The notes below the pieces were generated by a model. The model had not been told where the DNA came from. It worked only from the letters and a program-made list of their open reading frames with translations, and made no database searches. The translations under genes were made by a program, and so were the position numbers. DNA of 64,000 nt from Halomonas halophila (GTDB lineage Bacteria; Pseudomonadota; Gammaproteobacteria; Pseudomonadales; Halomonadaceae), in assembly GCF_030406665.1 (NCBI RefSeq), contig NZ_CP129121.1, forward strand, positions 186,001 through 250,000, given 5' to 3'. Position 1 is the first letter of the stretch; the number at the start of each line of letters is the position of its first letter. Shown here one piece after another: positions 8,094-15,911 of the stretch.

Positions 8094-8987
8094 TCAGTGG
8101 TCGGCGGTCGGCGCGTTCAGCGGCGCGGCGCGGCGCCGATAGCGGGCGGTGAGGCTGTGCTGGCGCCCGAACAGCGCCGAGAACACGTAGGCCACGCCGG
8201 CCATCAGGATGATCGCCGGGCCGGAAGGCAGGCTCAGGTGATACGACAGCAGCAGGCCGCCGGCGCTGGCCACCATGGCCACGCCGATGGCGATGACGAT
8301 CAGGCCCTCCAGGCGATTGCTCCAGAAGCGCGCGGTGGTGGCCGGCAGCATCATCAGGCCCACCGCCATCAGGGTGCCCAGCGTCTGGAAGCCGGCGGTG
8401 AGGTTGAGCACCACCAGCCCCAGGAAGACGCCGTGCACCAGGCCGCCGCGCACGCCCTGGCCGCGCAGGAACAGCGGGTCCAGGCATTCCACCACCAGGG
8501 CGCGGAAGATCACCGCCAGCGACACCACGATCAGGCTGGCGATGCCGGCGATCAGCAGCAGCGCGGTGGAGTCCACGGCCAGGATCGAGCCGAACAGCAC
8601 GTGGGTCAGGTCGACGCTGCTGCCGCCCAGCGACACCATCATCACCCCCGCGGCCAGCGAGATCAGGAAGAAGCTGGCCATCGCCGAGTCCTCGCGGTGG
8701 CCGGTCATCTGCGACACGCTGCCGGCCAGCACCGCCACCAGCAGCCCCGAGAGGATGCCGCCGAGGCTCATCATCGGCAGCGAGAAGCCGGCGAACAGGA
8801 AACCCAGCGCCACGCCGGGGAGGATGGCGTGGGACATGGCGTCACCGATCAGGCTCATGCCGCGCAGCATCAGGAACACGCCCAGCGGCGGGGCGGCCAG
8901 CGACAGCGCCATGCCCGCCACCAGGGCGCGCTTCATGAAGCCGTAATCGAAGGGGGCGGCGAGCCAGGCATCAAGCAGGGCCAGCAT
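8094..8987 (-). CDS. znuB: Zinc ABC transporter permease
   Basis: A 297-residue ABC-3 family permease with about eight membrane segments (for example MALSLAAPPLGVFLMLRGMSLIG, AILPGVALGFLFAGF, GLLVAVLAGSVS). The start at 8987 gives the usual permease N-terminus (MLALLDAWLAAPFDYGFMKRAL). It overlaps the end of znuC by 17 bp, showing translational coupling. Confidence 0.93.
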   Translation of the reverse strand: MLALLDAWLAAPFDYGFMKRALVAGMALSLAAPPLGVFLMLRGMSLIGDAMSHAILPGVALGFLFAGFSLPMMSLGGILSGLLVAVLAGSVSQMTGHREDSAMASFFLISLAAGVMMVSLGGSSVDLTHVLFGSILAVDSTALLLIAGIASLIVVSLAVIFRALVVECLDPLFLRGQGVRGGLVHGVFLGLVVLNLTAGFQTLGTLMAVGLMMLPATTARFWSNRLEGLIVIAIGVAMVASAGGLLLSYHLSLPSGPAIILMAGVAYVFSALFGRQHSLTARYRRRAAPLNAPTADH

Positions 8988-9705
8988 GGGAAACCTCAGG
9001 AAAATCGAAGGGCAGGCGCGGGGCGCGGGCGGGCTGGCCGGCGTTGTACTCGAGCAGCGCCTCGGGGCTGACCCAGCGGCCATGGCCGCCGGAGAGCATC
9101 AGCACGTCGTCGGCCAGGCGCGAGAGCTGTTCCATGTCGTGCAGCACCACGATCAGGGTGGCGCCCTTGGCGGCCATGTCGCGCAGCACGTCCATCAGCA
9201 CCTCGACGGTTTCGGCGTCGACGTTGGCGAAGGGCTCGTCGAGCAGCAGCAGCTCGGCCTCCTGCATCAGGGTGCGGCCGATCAGCGCGCGCTGGCGCTG
9301 GCCGCCGGAGAGCTCGCCGAGCTGGCGGTGTGCCAGGTGCGAGATGCCCAGGCGCGCCATGATCTCGCGGCCGCGGCGATAGTGCGGGCCGCAGTAGCCC
9401 TTGAAGGCGCCGTGGCTGGGCCAGGTGCCGCTCATGATCAGCTCTTCCACGCTCATCGGGAAGGACAGGTCGAGGGCCAGCTGCTGGGGCAGCCAGGCGC
9501 GGCGCTCCTTGGGCACCTGGCTTTCGACGCTGCCGGATACCGGCGTCAGCATGCCCATGATGGCGGCGATCAGGGTGCTCTTGCCGGCGCCGTTGGCGCC
9601 GATCAGCGCGGTCACCGCGCCGTCCTGGAAGCGGCCGTCGAGGTGCTCGAGCACCGTCTGGCCACCGCGGGCGAGCTGAAGATCGTGCAGTTGCAGGCGT
9701 GCCAT
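8971..9705 (-). CDS. znuC: Zinc ABC transporter ATP-binding protein
   Basis: A 244-residue ABC ATPase with Walker A GANGAGKST, signature LSGGQRQR, Walker B ELLLLDEPFANVD and H-loop IVVLHDME. The ATG at 9705 overlaps the stop of the small upstream ORF as TGATG. The frame stays open further upstream and could give an N-terminal extension from 9864, but that ATG abuts its purine stretch and the extra sequence is not ABC-like. It energises ZnuB. Confidence 0.93.
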   Translation of the reverse strand: MARLQLHDLQLARGGQTVLEHLDGRFQDGAVTALIGANGAGKSTLIAAIMGMLTPVSGSVESQVPKERRAWLPQQLALDLSFPMSVEELIMSGTWPSHGAFKGYCGPHYRRGREIMARLGISHLAHRQLGELSGGQRQRALIGRTLMQEAELLLLDEPFANVDAETVEVLMDVLRDMAAKGATLIVVLHDMEQLSRLADDVLMLSGGHGRWVSPEALLEYNAGQPARAPRLPFDFPEVSHAGPA

Positions 9706-9854
9706 CAGGCGAAGCCTCCCGTGGCCCAGACCACCGCCAGCCACAGGATCGCCAGCGGGGCGGCGACCAACAGCAGCCGGCGCGGGGCGGACAGCGACAT
9801 CAGCGAGAAATGGCAGGGCCCTTCGGGGCGATGGCGATGGGATCGATGCGCCAT
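9705..9854 (-). CDS. Small 49-residue His-rich single-span membrane ORF heading the znu operon
   Basis: The ATG at 9854 has a GGAGA 9 bp upstream and the frame ends in TGA overlapping the znuC ATG by one base. The N-terminus is basic and His-rich (MAHRSHRHRPEGPCHF), followed by APRRLLLVAAPLAILWLAVV, a single membrane segment, and a short GGFA tail. It is the first ORF after the Zur box and is translationally coupled to znuC. I know no family for it. It could be a zinc-uptake accessory peptide, or a leader ORF whose translation opens the znuC start. It is below the usual annotation cut-off. Confidence 0.5.
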   Translation of the reverse strand: MAHRSHRHRPEGPCHFSLMSLSAPRRLLLVAAPLAILWLAVVWATGGFA

Positions 9855-9883
9855 GGTGATACATCTCCGCGAAAGTGGCATGC

Positions 9884-9896
9884 GTTATAACATAAC
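9884..9896. promoter_or_regulatory. Zur box of the znu operon
   Basis: The 13-bp palindrome GTTATAACATAAC matches the gammaproteobacterial Zur core GTTATA-N-TATAAC at all but one base, and lies 30 bp upstream of the first ORF of the znu operon. It overlaps a TATAAC that can serve as the -10 on the minus strand, so zinc-loaded Zur would block RNA polymerase. The divergent outer-membrane gene begins 200 bp away and might share it. Confidence 0.82.
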
Positions 9897-10031
9897 AATA
9901 CGGGCGCTCGCCAGCGCCGTCTCCCGCGACTGGCGCGGCATCGACGCATGTGCGGCGCCGGGCCCCTGATCCTAGCACCGCGACGAGGCGCCGGGCCGGC
10001 CACGGGCGGCGGGCACCGCACCACCAGCGAC

Positions 10032-10061
10032 CTGACCCGCCGGCGGCCGGCGCGCTACACT
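10032..10061 (+). promoter_or_regulatory. Sigma-70 type promoter for the outer-membrane protein gene
   Basis: CTGACC and TACACT are separated by 18 bp, with the -10 about 34 bp before the ATG at 10096. The AT-rich -10 stands out in a very GC-rich intergenic stretch. Confidence 0.4.
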
Positions 10062-10095
10062 GCGCGCTCACTCCCTGTGCTCGGAAGGAATCGTC

Positions 10096-10647
10096 ATGAC
10101 CCGCAAGACGCCCCTGCGCTCCCTGCTTGCCGCCACCCTGGCCACCGGCCTGGCCGTGACCGCCGCACCCGCCTTCGCCATCGGCGCCACCGGCCTCTAC
10201 CTGGGCGGCGGCCTGGGCCAGATGCACGGTGATAACGACTTCGACGACGAAGCCGGCATGTATAAGCTGACCGCCGGCTACAATTTCGGCTGGCTGCCGT
10301 TCCTCGACCTGGGCGCCGAGCTCGGCTACGTCAACGGCGACAGCCTGCACGGCGACGTCGACGGCCGCTCCGGCACGCTGGAGGTGGAGGCCTTCGAGGC
10401 CATGGGCGTGGCCGGGCTGAGCTTCGGCCCGCTGGGCGTCTACGCCAAGGCCGGCATGGCCGACTGGGACGCCGAGCGTCGCGGCCGCGGCCTGACCCGC
10501 GACGACTCCGGCACCGACCCGGTCTACGGCCTGGGCGCGCGCGTCGAGCTGCTCGACATCACCGGCCGCGTGGAGGTCGAGCGCCTCGACACCGACGAGA
10601 TCGGCGATATCGACATGGTCACCGCCGGCGTCGTTTACACCTTCTGA
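10096..10647 (+). CDS. Outer-membrane beta-barrel protein (OmpW/porin-like small barrel)
   Basis: A 183-residue protein with a signal peptide ending APAFAIGA and alternating short hydrophobic/polar strands (GLYLGGGLGQMHG, YKLTAGYNFGW, LGAELGYVNGD, GVYAKAGMADWD, VYGLGARVEL). It ends in MVTAGVVYTF, with the C-terminal Phe needed for BAM recognition. This is the 8-strand barrel layout of the OmpA/Ail-like group. The function is unspecified. Its promoter region faces the znu operon and its Zur box. Confidence 0.85.
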   Translation: MTRKTPLRSLLAATLATGLAVTAAPAFAIGATGLYLGGGLGQMHGDNDFDDEAGMYKLTAGYNFGWLPFLDLGAELGYVNGDSLHGDVDGRSGTLEVEAFEAMGVAGLSFGPLGVYAKAGMADWDAERRGRGLTRDDSGTDPVYGLGARVELLDITGRVEVERLDTDEIGDIDMVTAGVVYTF

Positions 10648-10671
10648 TGGCGTGGTCGCTGCTGAATGACG

Positions 10672-10703
10672 CGGGGCACGCCGATGGCGTGCCCCGTGTT
10701 TTT
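10672..10703 (+). terminator. Rho-independent terminator of the outer-membrane protein gene
   Basis: Perfect 11-bp stem CGGGGCACGCC / GGCGTGCCCCG with a 3-nt loop, followed by TGTTTTTG, 24 bp after the stop codon. Confidence 0.9.
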
Positions 10704-10747
10704 GTTCCCGGCGTCTCTGCCCCGGCCTGGGGGCAAGGAAGGCGGAG

Positions 10748-11752
10748 TCAGGCGCCGAATTCCTCGGTGTCGACATCCGCCTGCGCGGCCGCGCCGTAGC
10801 GGCCGCCCCTCACCTGGTCGGGCGTCAGCATGGCGTCCAGCCGAGCGATGGTCGCGGCGTCCAGGTGCAGCGATTCCGCCGCCAGGTTCTCGCGCATATG
10901 CGCGATGGAGCGCGAGCCGGGAATCGGAATGATGTCGTCGCCCTTGGCCAGCAGCCAGGCCAGGGCCAGCTGGCCGGGTGTCGTGTCCTGCTCTCGCGCC
11001 ACGGCCTTGAGGTCGTCCAGCAGGCGCAGGTTGTGCGGGAAATGCTCGGCGCTGAAGCGCGGCATGCTGCGGCGCATGTCGCTCTCCTCCAGGCGGGCAG
11101 GATCTTCCACCGTCCCCGACAGGAAGCCCCGGCCCAGCGGGCTGAACGCCACCAGCGCGGTGTTCGACTCTCGGCACGCGGCGATCAGCCCGATCTCCGG
11201 GTTGCGCGTCCACAGCGAGTACTCCGACTGCACCGCGGCGATGGGATGCTCGGCCCGGGCACGGCGCAGGGTGGCGGCGGATACCTCGGACAGGCCGACG
11301 CCGCCGATCTTGCCTTCCTCCACCAGACGCCCCAGCTCGCCCACGCTCTCCTCGATCGGCACCGATTTGTCCCAGCGATGCAGGTAGTACAGGTCCAGAT
11401 GGTCGGTGCCCAGCCGCGCCAGGCTCGCCTCGCACTGCCGGCGCAGCGTCGCCGGGCGGCCGTCGATCACTTTCTTGCCCTGCTCGGGATCGATGGCCAT
11501 GCCGCACTTGCTGGCCAGCAGGATCTCGTCTCGCCGGCTCGCCAGCGCCTTGCCCACCAGCGACTCGTTGGCCGTGGCCCCGTAGAGGGTCGCGGTATCG
11601 ACGTGGCGATAGCCCATGTCGACGGCCGCCTGCAGGGCGCGCACCGCCTCGGGCTCCGGCATCGGGCTGCCGTAACCGTGGGAGAGGTTCATGGCGCCCA
11701 GGCCGATGCGGGGCGAAGCGACTTCCTTGAGGCGAGCGAAGACGGTCGACAT
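10748..11752 (-). CDS. Aldo/keto reductase
   Basis: A 334-residue NADPH-dependent (alpha/beta)8 oxidoreductase. The tetrad residues are Asp in MGYRHVDTATLYG, Tyr in the same segment, Lys in EILLASKCG and His in DLYYLHRWD. IPIPGSRSIAHMRENL is the AKR cofactor-phosphate motif. It is closest in layout to the AKR13/YajO-like general aldehyde reductases. It stands alone, with a purine-rich RBS (GAGGAGTCTC) upstream. Confidence 0.92.
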   Translation of the reverse strand: MSTVFARLKEVASPRIGLGAMNLSHGYGSPMPEPEAVRALQAAVDMGYRHVDTATLYGATANESLVGKALASRRDEILLASKCGMAIDPEQGKKVIDGRPATLRRQCEASLARLGTDHLDLYYLHRWDKSVPIEESVGELGRLVEEGKIGGVGLSEVSAATLRRARAEHPIAAVQSEYSLWTRNPEIGLIAACRESNTALVAFSPLGRGFLSGTVEDPARLEESDMRRSMPRFSAEHFPHNLRLLDDLKAVAREQDTTPGQLALAWLLAKGDDIIPIPGSRSIAHMRENLAAESLHLDAATIARLDAMLTPDQVRGGRYGAAAQADVDTEEFGA

Positions 11753-12080
11753 GGAGACTCCTCGTGGGGATGGGGCTAAGAGGGGGCAAAGCGGAAGAGG
11801 GCATCATGCCGGCTCAGGCCCGGGTGATCCAACCAGCGCGTTCAACTTCGAGCCGTGCAAAGCAACCTGAAACGTTGGCATCAAGAGGCGGGTGACGGTG
11901 GCGGATTTTGCTTAAGCCTGCTTAGCTAATTGCGTCGTTTCCTTATGGGCGCGCCGGTATCCCGACAGGGAACGGTATCCCTGTTATGAAGTCGGCACGG
12001 TGGCAGGTGTTATGACGCCTAATGGTGATTAATTTTATTGTTTTTTCAATGGCTTGAGAGACGGATGTTGGCGGTATAAC
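11753..12080. other. Low-GC intergenic stretch with inverted repeats
   Basis: No credible coding frame is present. Base composition falls well below the surroundings from about 11900, including an AATTTTATTG / TTTTTT run near 12031-12046. At 11965-11984 there is a perfect 7-bp inverted repeat (ACAGGGA / TCCCTGT, 6-nt loop) with a GGTATCCC motif repeated on each side. At the right end a promoter-like TTGAGA (12054) and TATAAC (12075) lead into the candidate small RNA described next. Confidence 0.55.
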
Positions 12081-12086
12081 CCGAAT

Positions 12087-12180
12087 TAACGTGACGGCAC
12101 GTTCCAGTGAACAAGCGAGCTGGCCACCTAATACCTGTTATACCGGAGAGGACTAACACTTCTAGCCTTCTCCGGCTTTT
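12087..12180 (+). ncRNA. Candidate small RNA between the aldo/keto reductase and GDPD genes
   Basis: This is inferred only from signals. TTGAGA-N15-TATAAC (12054-12080) places a start near 12087. A short stem-loop AACGTG / CACGTT (12088-12103) would form the 5' end. The 3' end is a GC-rich hairpin CCGGAGAGG / CC(T)TCTCCGG (12143-12175) followed by CTTTTCC. The terminator points rightward although no rightward gene precedes it for 1.4 kb. The 15-bp promoter spacing is poor. Expression is untested. Confidence 0.35.
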
Positions 12181-12195
12181 CCTTTCCTGCCAGCC

Positions 12196-13122
12196 TTACT
12201 CCACCAACCCACTTAACCGATCCGGGAAGTTGGTGAACATCCCGTCCACGCCCCAGTCGAGCAGGCGCTGCATCTGCTCGGGGTCGTTGATGGTGTAGGG
12301 GTGCACCAGCAGGCCGTTGTCGTGGGCCTGTTCCACAAAGCCGGCGTCGATCACGTCCTCGCCGTCGTAGACGACGTTGGGGCCGATGCCCACGGCGTAG
12401 TCGGCGATGGCCTGGAAGTCGGCGTCGCTGATCTCGGCGGGCGGCGGGGTCACCCCGGTCCATTCGGTCAGGCCGCTGCCGTCCTCGGCGGGGGAGTACC
12501 ACACCAGCTGCACCAGCGGGATGTCGGCGTTGAGCGCGTGGACCTGCTCGAGGCTGTCCTGGCTGAACGACTGAATCACCACCGAGCCGGAGGCCACCAG
12601 CCCCTCGGCCTCGAGGGTCTCGACCAGCGCACGTTGCAGCTCCGGGTAGCGCTCCGGCGACTTGGTCTCGATGTAGTAGCGCACGTCGCTGCCGTAGCGG
12701 TCGATCACCTCGTCGAGGGTCAGCAGCTCGGCGCCGGCATAGGCGTCGTCGGCCCGCTCGGGGTGGGCGGCGTTGAACCAGCTGCCGGCGTCCAGCGCCT
12801 TGAGCTCGGCCAGGCTGTGGTCCTTCACCGGGCCGCTGCCGTCGGTGGTGCGGTCCAGGGTGTCGTCGTGGATCACCATCAGCTCGCCGTCGGCGCTCAT
12901 GTGCAGGTCCAGCTCGAGGTAGTCGGCGCCCATCTCGCGGGCCTGCTGGTAGGCCGGCCAGGTGTGCTCCGGCGCGTGGCCGCTGGCCCCGCGGTGGGCG
13001 ATGATCTGGAAGTCCTGAAGGTCGTCGAGCTGCTGCTGGAGGGCGTCGGCCTGGGCCGCGAGCGGGGCGGCGAGGCCGAGGGCCAGGGCGGTGGCGAGGG
13101 GAAGGCGGATGGCGATCGTCAT
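12196..13122 (-). CDS. Periplasmic glycerophosphodiester phosphodiesterase
   Basis: A 308-residue GDPD with a signal peptide (LGLAAPLAAQADA). The catalytic start of the barrel is IIAHRGASGHAPEHTW (HRG with the Glu), followed by YLELDLHMSADGELMVIHDD (ExD metal site and catalytic His). YYIETKSPERYPEL and DGMFTNFPDRL close the TIM barrel. It cleaves glycerophosphodiesters to glycerol-3-phosphate and an alcohol. The ATG at 13122 has AAAGGAC upstream. No glp transporter is adjacent. Confidence 0.93.
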   Translation of the reverse strand: MTIAIRLPLATALALGLAAPLAAQADALQQQLDDLQDFQIIAHRGASGHAPEHTWPAYQQAREMGADYLELDLHMSADGELMVIHDDTLDRTTDGSGPVKDHSLAELKALDAGSWFNAAHPERADDAYAGAELLTLDEVIDRYGSDVRYYIETKSPERYPELQRALVETLEAEGLVASGSVVIQSFSQDSLEQVHALNADIPLVQLVWYSPAEDGSGLTEWTGVTPPPAEISDADFQAIADYAVGIGPNVVYDGEDVIDAGFVEQAHDNGLLVHPYTINDPEQMQRLLDWGVDGMFTNFPDRLSGLVE

Positions 13123-13259
13123 GGGAGTCCTTTTATTGAATGATCGTACAACAACGTAGCGCGCCTGGCCCGAGTGAGCAAACGGCCGTTCGACGTGCGG
13201 GCTGTCAACGCTGCCTCGACATGCTTCCATGGGAAGATGACCGCTTCGCGGCCGTGCCA

Positions 13260-15440
13260 TCACCCTGCCATCAGCACGAGGAGACACCATGAGCGATTCG
13301 TCCCCCTATGAGCGGACCCAGGCCGCGCTGGATGCCCTGCACGCACAGGACCCGCGCCGGGTGGAGGTGGCGGGGGAAACGCTGCCGCTGGAGCTGTGGC
13401 ACGCCGGACGCATGAGCGACTGGCTGAACGCGCTCGACGAGGCGCCGGACGAGCTGGTGCGCCTGGCGGTGCACAACCAGCACCTGCAGCGCTGGCAGGT
13501 GCCGCGGGGCGATTATCCCGAAGGCCGGGTGGGCTACCTGACCTGGCGCCGCGACCAGGGCAAGCGCGCCGGCGAGACGACCGCCCGGGCGATGCGCGAG
13601 GCCGGCTACGCGGAGGAGGACGCCGAGCGGGTGGCGGCGATGATCCGCAAGCAGGGCCTGGGGCGCGACGCGGGCACCCAGGCGGTGGAGGACTGCGCCT
13701 GCCTGGTGTTCCTGGAGAACTACTTCGCCGATTTCTCGAAGCAGGTCGATCACGACCACCTGATCCGTATCGTGCAGAAGACCTGGAAGAAGATGTCGCC
13801 CCGGGCCCACGAGCTGGCCCTGGGGCTGCCGATGAGCGACGAGGCGCGGCGGTTGGTGGAGGAGGCGCTGGCGGGCTGAGCGCCGGCCCGTCGTCACGGG
13901 CGCGCCGCCGCCGGATTGCCCGGCGGCGGTGCAGCGACTGGCCGGCCGCGTCCTTCAGCGTCACGGTCAGTGTCTCGCTCTCGCCGTCCAGGTCGACCTG
14001 ACCGAAGAACTGGTAGCCGTCGGAGGGTGGCAGGTTGGCCTGGCCTTCCGGCGGCGCCTTCTGGAACACCACCTCGGGGCCGAAGGTGGCGTCGAGCTCG
14101 CCGGGGCCGAAGGTGCCGGCGTGCAGCGGGCCGCTGACGAACTCCCAGAACGGGGCGAAGTCCTGGAAGCTCGCGCGCTCCGGCGAGTAGTGATGCGCCG
14201 CCGTGTAGTGCACATCGGCGGTCAGCCACACCACGTTGTGGATCGCCTCGTCGCGGATCGCCTTGAGCAGCCGGGCGATCTCCTGCTCGCGGCCCAGCGG
14301 CTGGCCGGGCTCGTCGTTGGCCACGGCCTCGAAGCGATCGTCGTCGCGCACCACCAGGCCGATGGGCATGTCGGAGGCGACGATCTTCCAGGTGGCGGTG
14401 GAATCGCGCAGCGAATTCAGCAGCCAGCGCAGCTGCTCCGCGCCGAGCAGATCGGCGCCGCGCTCCTGACGGTTGCGGTCGTTGGCGCCGCGGAAGGTGC
14501 GCATGTCGAGCATGAACACTTCCAGGCCCGGGCCGTAGGCGAAGCGGCGGTAGATGCGCCCGGGCGCCTCGGGGCGCTGACGCAGCGGCATGTGCTCGAG
14601 GAAGGCCTGGCGGCCGCGGGCGGCCAGCAGCGAGGCGTTCTTCTCGGTGTAGCGGTCGTCTTCCAGCAGCTCGCCGGGATACCAGTTGTTGGTGGTCTCG
14701 TGGTCGTCCCACTGGGCCAGCATCGGCACCTCGGCGTTGAAGCGCCGCACGTTGGCGTCCAGCAGGTTGTAGGCGTGCTGGCCGCGGAATTCCTGCAGGG
14801 TCTCGGCCACCTTGAGCTTCTCCGGCGTCACCCGGTTGCGCCACAGGCTGCCGTCGGCGAGCTCGACGCTCTCCTGCAGCGGGCCGTCGGCGTAGACGGT
14901 GTCGCCGGAGTGGATGAAGAAGTCGGGGCGCTGGTCGAGCATGGTGGCGTAGGTGGTCATGCCGCCGCGCGACTCGTCGATGCCCCAGCCTTGGCCCACG
15001 GTGTCGCCGGACCACACGAAGCGCACGTCGCGTGGCGTCTGCGGCGGCAGGCGCAGCCGGCCGGTGACCGGTTCGCTGATCGCACGGTGGTCGCCCAGGG
15101 CGGCGAAGCGCACCCGGTAGTGCACCTCGTCCATGCCGCCGAGCCCGGTGGCGTCCAGCTTCGCGGTGAGGCCGCCGGTCGGCAGCGCTTCGGGGCCGTG
15201 AAGCTGGCGGGCGGCGCGGAACTCGGGGTTGTCGGCGATCTCGAGCAGCATCCGGGCCGGGCGGTCGACCCGCGACCACAGCATGGCGCGGTCGGCGAGC
15301 ATGTCGCCGCTCATCACGCCGCCGTCGACGACCGGGCGCCGGGCTTCGGCCAGCACGATGCCGGGGGCGACCAGGCCGGTGCCCAGCGTGGCGCCGCCGG
15401 CCAGGCCGAGCTTGAGTACGCCGCGTCGCGTCATGCGCAT
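13260..15440 (-). CDS. phoD: PhoD-like alkaline phosphatase with an aberrant C-terminal run-on
   Basis: The N-terminus carries a Tat signal (TRRGVLKLGLAGGATLG). The metallophosphatase motifs are RFVWSGDTVGQG, FFIHSGDTVYADG, MLAQWDDHETTNNW and VVWLTADVHYTAAHHY. The PhoD-like part ends near TVTLKDAAGQSLHR at about residue 505, the normal family length. The frame then continues without a stop for some 220 residues of Pro/Ala/Arg-rich sequence, antisense to the whole DUF4202 gene. A stop in the neighbouring frame at 13894-13896 would give a normal length, so a frameshift or stop loss near 13900-13940 is likely. PhoD enzymes hydrolyse phosphodiesters and monoesters and use Fe(III) and Ca(II). The start at 15440 has AGGAG 9 bp upstream. 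Confidence 0.85.
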   Translation of the reverse strand: MRMTRRGVLKLGLAGGATLGTGLVAPGIVLAEARRPVVDGGVMSGDMLADRAMLWSRVDRPARMLLEIADNPEFRAARQLHGPEALPTGGLTAKLDATGLGGMDEVHYRVRFAALGDHRAISEPVTGRLRLPPQTPRDVRFVWSGDTVGQGWGIDESRGGMTTYATMLDQRPDFFIHSGDTVYADGPLQESVELADGSLWRNRVTPEKLKVAETLQEFRGQHAYNLLDANVRRFNAEVPMLAQWDDHETTNNWYPGELLEDDRYTEKNASLLAARGRQAFLEHMPLRQRPEAPGRIYRRFAYGPGLEVFMLDMRTFRGANDRNRQERGADLLGAEQLRWLLNSLRDSTATWKIVASDMPIGLVVRDDDRFEAVANDEPGQPLGREQEIARLLKAIRDEAIHNVVWLTADVHYTAAHHYSPERASFQDFAPFWEFVSGPLHAGTFGPGELDATFGPEVVFQKAPPEGQANLPPSDGYQFFGQVDLDGESETLTVTLKDAAGQSLHRRRAIRRRRARDDGPALSPPAPPPPTAAPRRSSAAPGPARGPGATSSSRSSARYGSGGRDRPASRNRRSSSPGTPGRRSPPPPGCPRRAPGPACGSSPPPARRPPPRSRPRASPGRSSRRRACPGRGARSGSPPGLRDNRPAAPASAAGAGCAPPGAPARPAPRRARSASRSCVRRATAPAAAFPPPPPPGAGPVRAGHPARPGSAHRGTNRSWCLLVLMAG
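13289..13879 (+). CDS. DUF4202 family protein
   Basis: A 196-residue soluble protein with the DUF4202 layout: AGETLPLELWHAGRMSDWLN near residue 30, then VRLAVHNQHLQRWQVPRGDYP, then GYLTWRRDQGKRAG, and the metal-enzyme-like VEDCACLVFLENYF near residue 145. The His/Asp spacing suggests an HD-like or glutamyl-tRNA-synthetase-associated fold, but no reaction is established. ATG with GAGGAG upstream. Its antisense strand carries the run-on of the phoD frame. Confidence 0.85.
   Translation: MSDSSPYERTQAALDALHAQDPRRVEVAGETLPLELWHAGRMSDWLNALDEAPDELVRLAVHNQHLQRWQVPRGDYPEGRVGYLTWRRDQGKRAGETTARAMREAGYAEEDAERVAAMIRKQGLGRDAGTQAVEDCACLVFLENYFADFSKQVDHDHLIRIVQKTWKKMSPRAHELALGLPMSDEARRLVEEALAG
13909..13933. 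terminator. GC hairpin at the true end of the phoD domain
   Basis: Perfect 10-bp inverted repeat CCGCCGCCGG / CCGGCGGCGG with a 5-nt loop, between the DUF4202 stop and the end of recognisable PhoD sequence. Convergent genes often share such a hairpin. It lies inside the run-on phoD frame, which supports loss of an original stop. Confidence 0.5.
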
Positions 15441-15592
15441 GATCCGTCTCTCCTCAGGGGTGAATCCCCTAGGATGGCGGCGGTCGATGACGCTGGCTTG
15501 GCAGCCGTGTGACGTCGCGGTGACCTTGACCTGCGTCATGCCATCGTTGCCCTCGCTTGACAGATCGGCCCCTCCCTCCCCATATTTGCACT

Positions 15593-15607
15593 TGATAATC
15601 GTTATCA
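15593..15607. promoter_or_regulatory. Fur box between phoD and the 85-residue small gene
   Basis: TGATAATCGTTATCA is a 7-1-7 inverted repeat differing from the Fur consensus TGATAAT-N-ATTATCA at one base, with further AT-rich flank (ATTAAAT) on the right. It lies 26 bp upstream of the small rightward gene and 153 bp upstream of phoD. Confidence 0.8.
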
Positions 15608-15633
15608 TTAAATAGCCCTATCGGGAGGGTGAC

Positions 15634-15891
15634 ATGGCCTATCACATCCGGGCGGCGTCTCGCGGTACCAGCCCCAGCCTGCAGATCTGCGATGTCAGCG
15701 CCTGTTCCGTACGCATGGCCTGGCAGCCGTGCGTGGCGTCGGGCGAAGAAGAGGATGAGGCCGAGCTGGAGGCGCTGCGTCGCGATGAGGCCATCGCCGA
15801 GCATCTGCGCCGCTTCCTGCAGACCACCGAGCGCTATCTCAAGGGCGAGCTGGATGGCATGCCTCGCCTGGGCGCCTGGCGCCGAAGCTGA
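15634..15891 (+). CDS. Small 85-residue protein of unknown function behind a Fur box
   Basis: ATG with GGGAGGG 4-5 bp upstream. Three cysteines (LQICDVSACSVRMAWQPC, residues 19, 24 and 33) precede an acidic block (GEEEDEAELEAL) and a predicted helix (EAIAEHLRRFLQTTERYLKG). It has no signal peptide or membrane segment. I recognise no family. The strong ribosome site and the Fur box argue it is a real iron-repressed gene, perhaps a metal or Fe-S-related small protein. Confidence 0.6.
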   Translation: MAYHIRAASRGTSPSLQICDVSACSVRMAWQPCVASGEEEDEAELEALRRDEAIAEHLRRFLQTTERYLKGELDGMPRLGAWRRS

Positions 15892-15911
15892 GCCAGCGGC
15901 CGAGCCGGCAC

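Noticed and set aside
9706..9864. N-terminal extension of ZnuC starting at the ATG at 9864
   Set aside because: No usable RBS spacing, Pro/Ala/Arg-rich non-ABC sequence, and the small His-rich ORF in the other frame has better signals.
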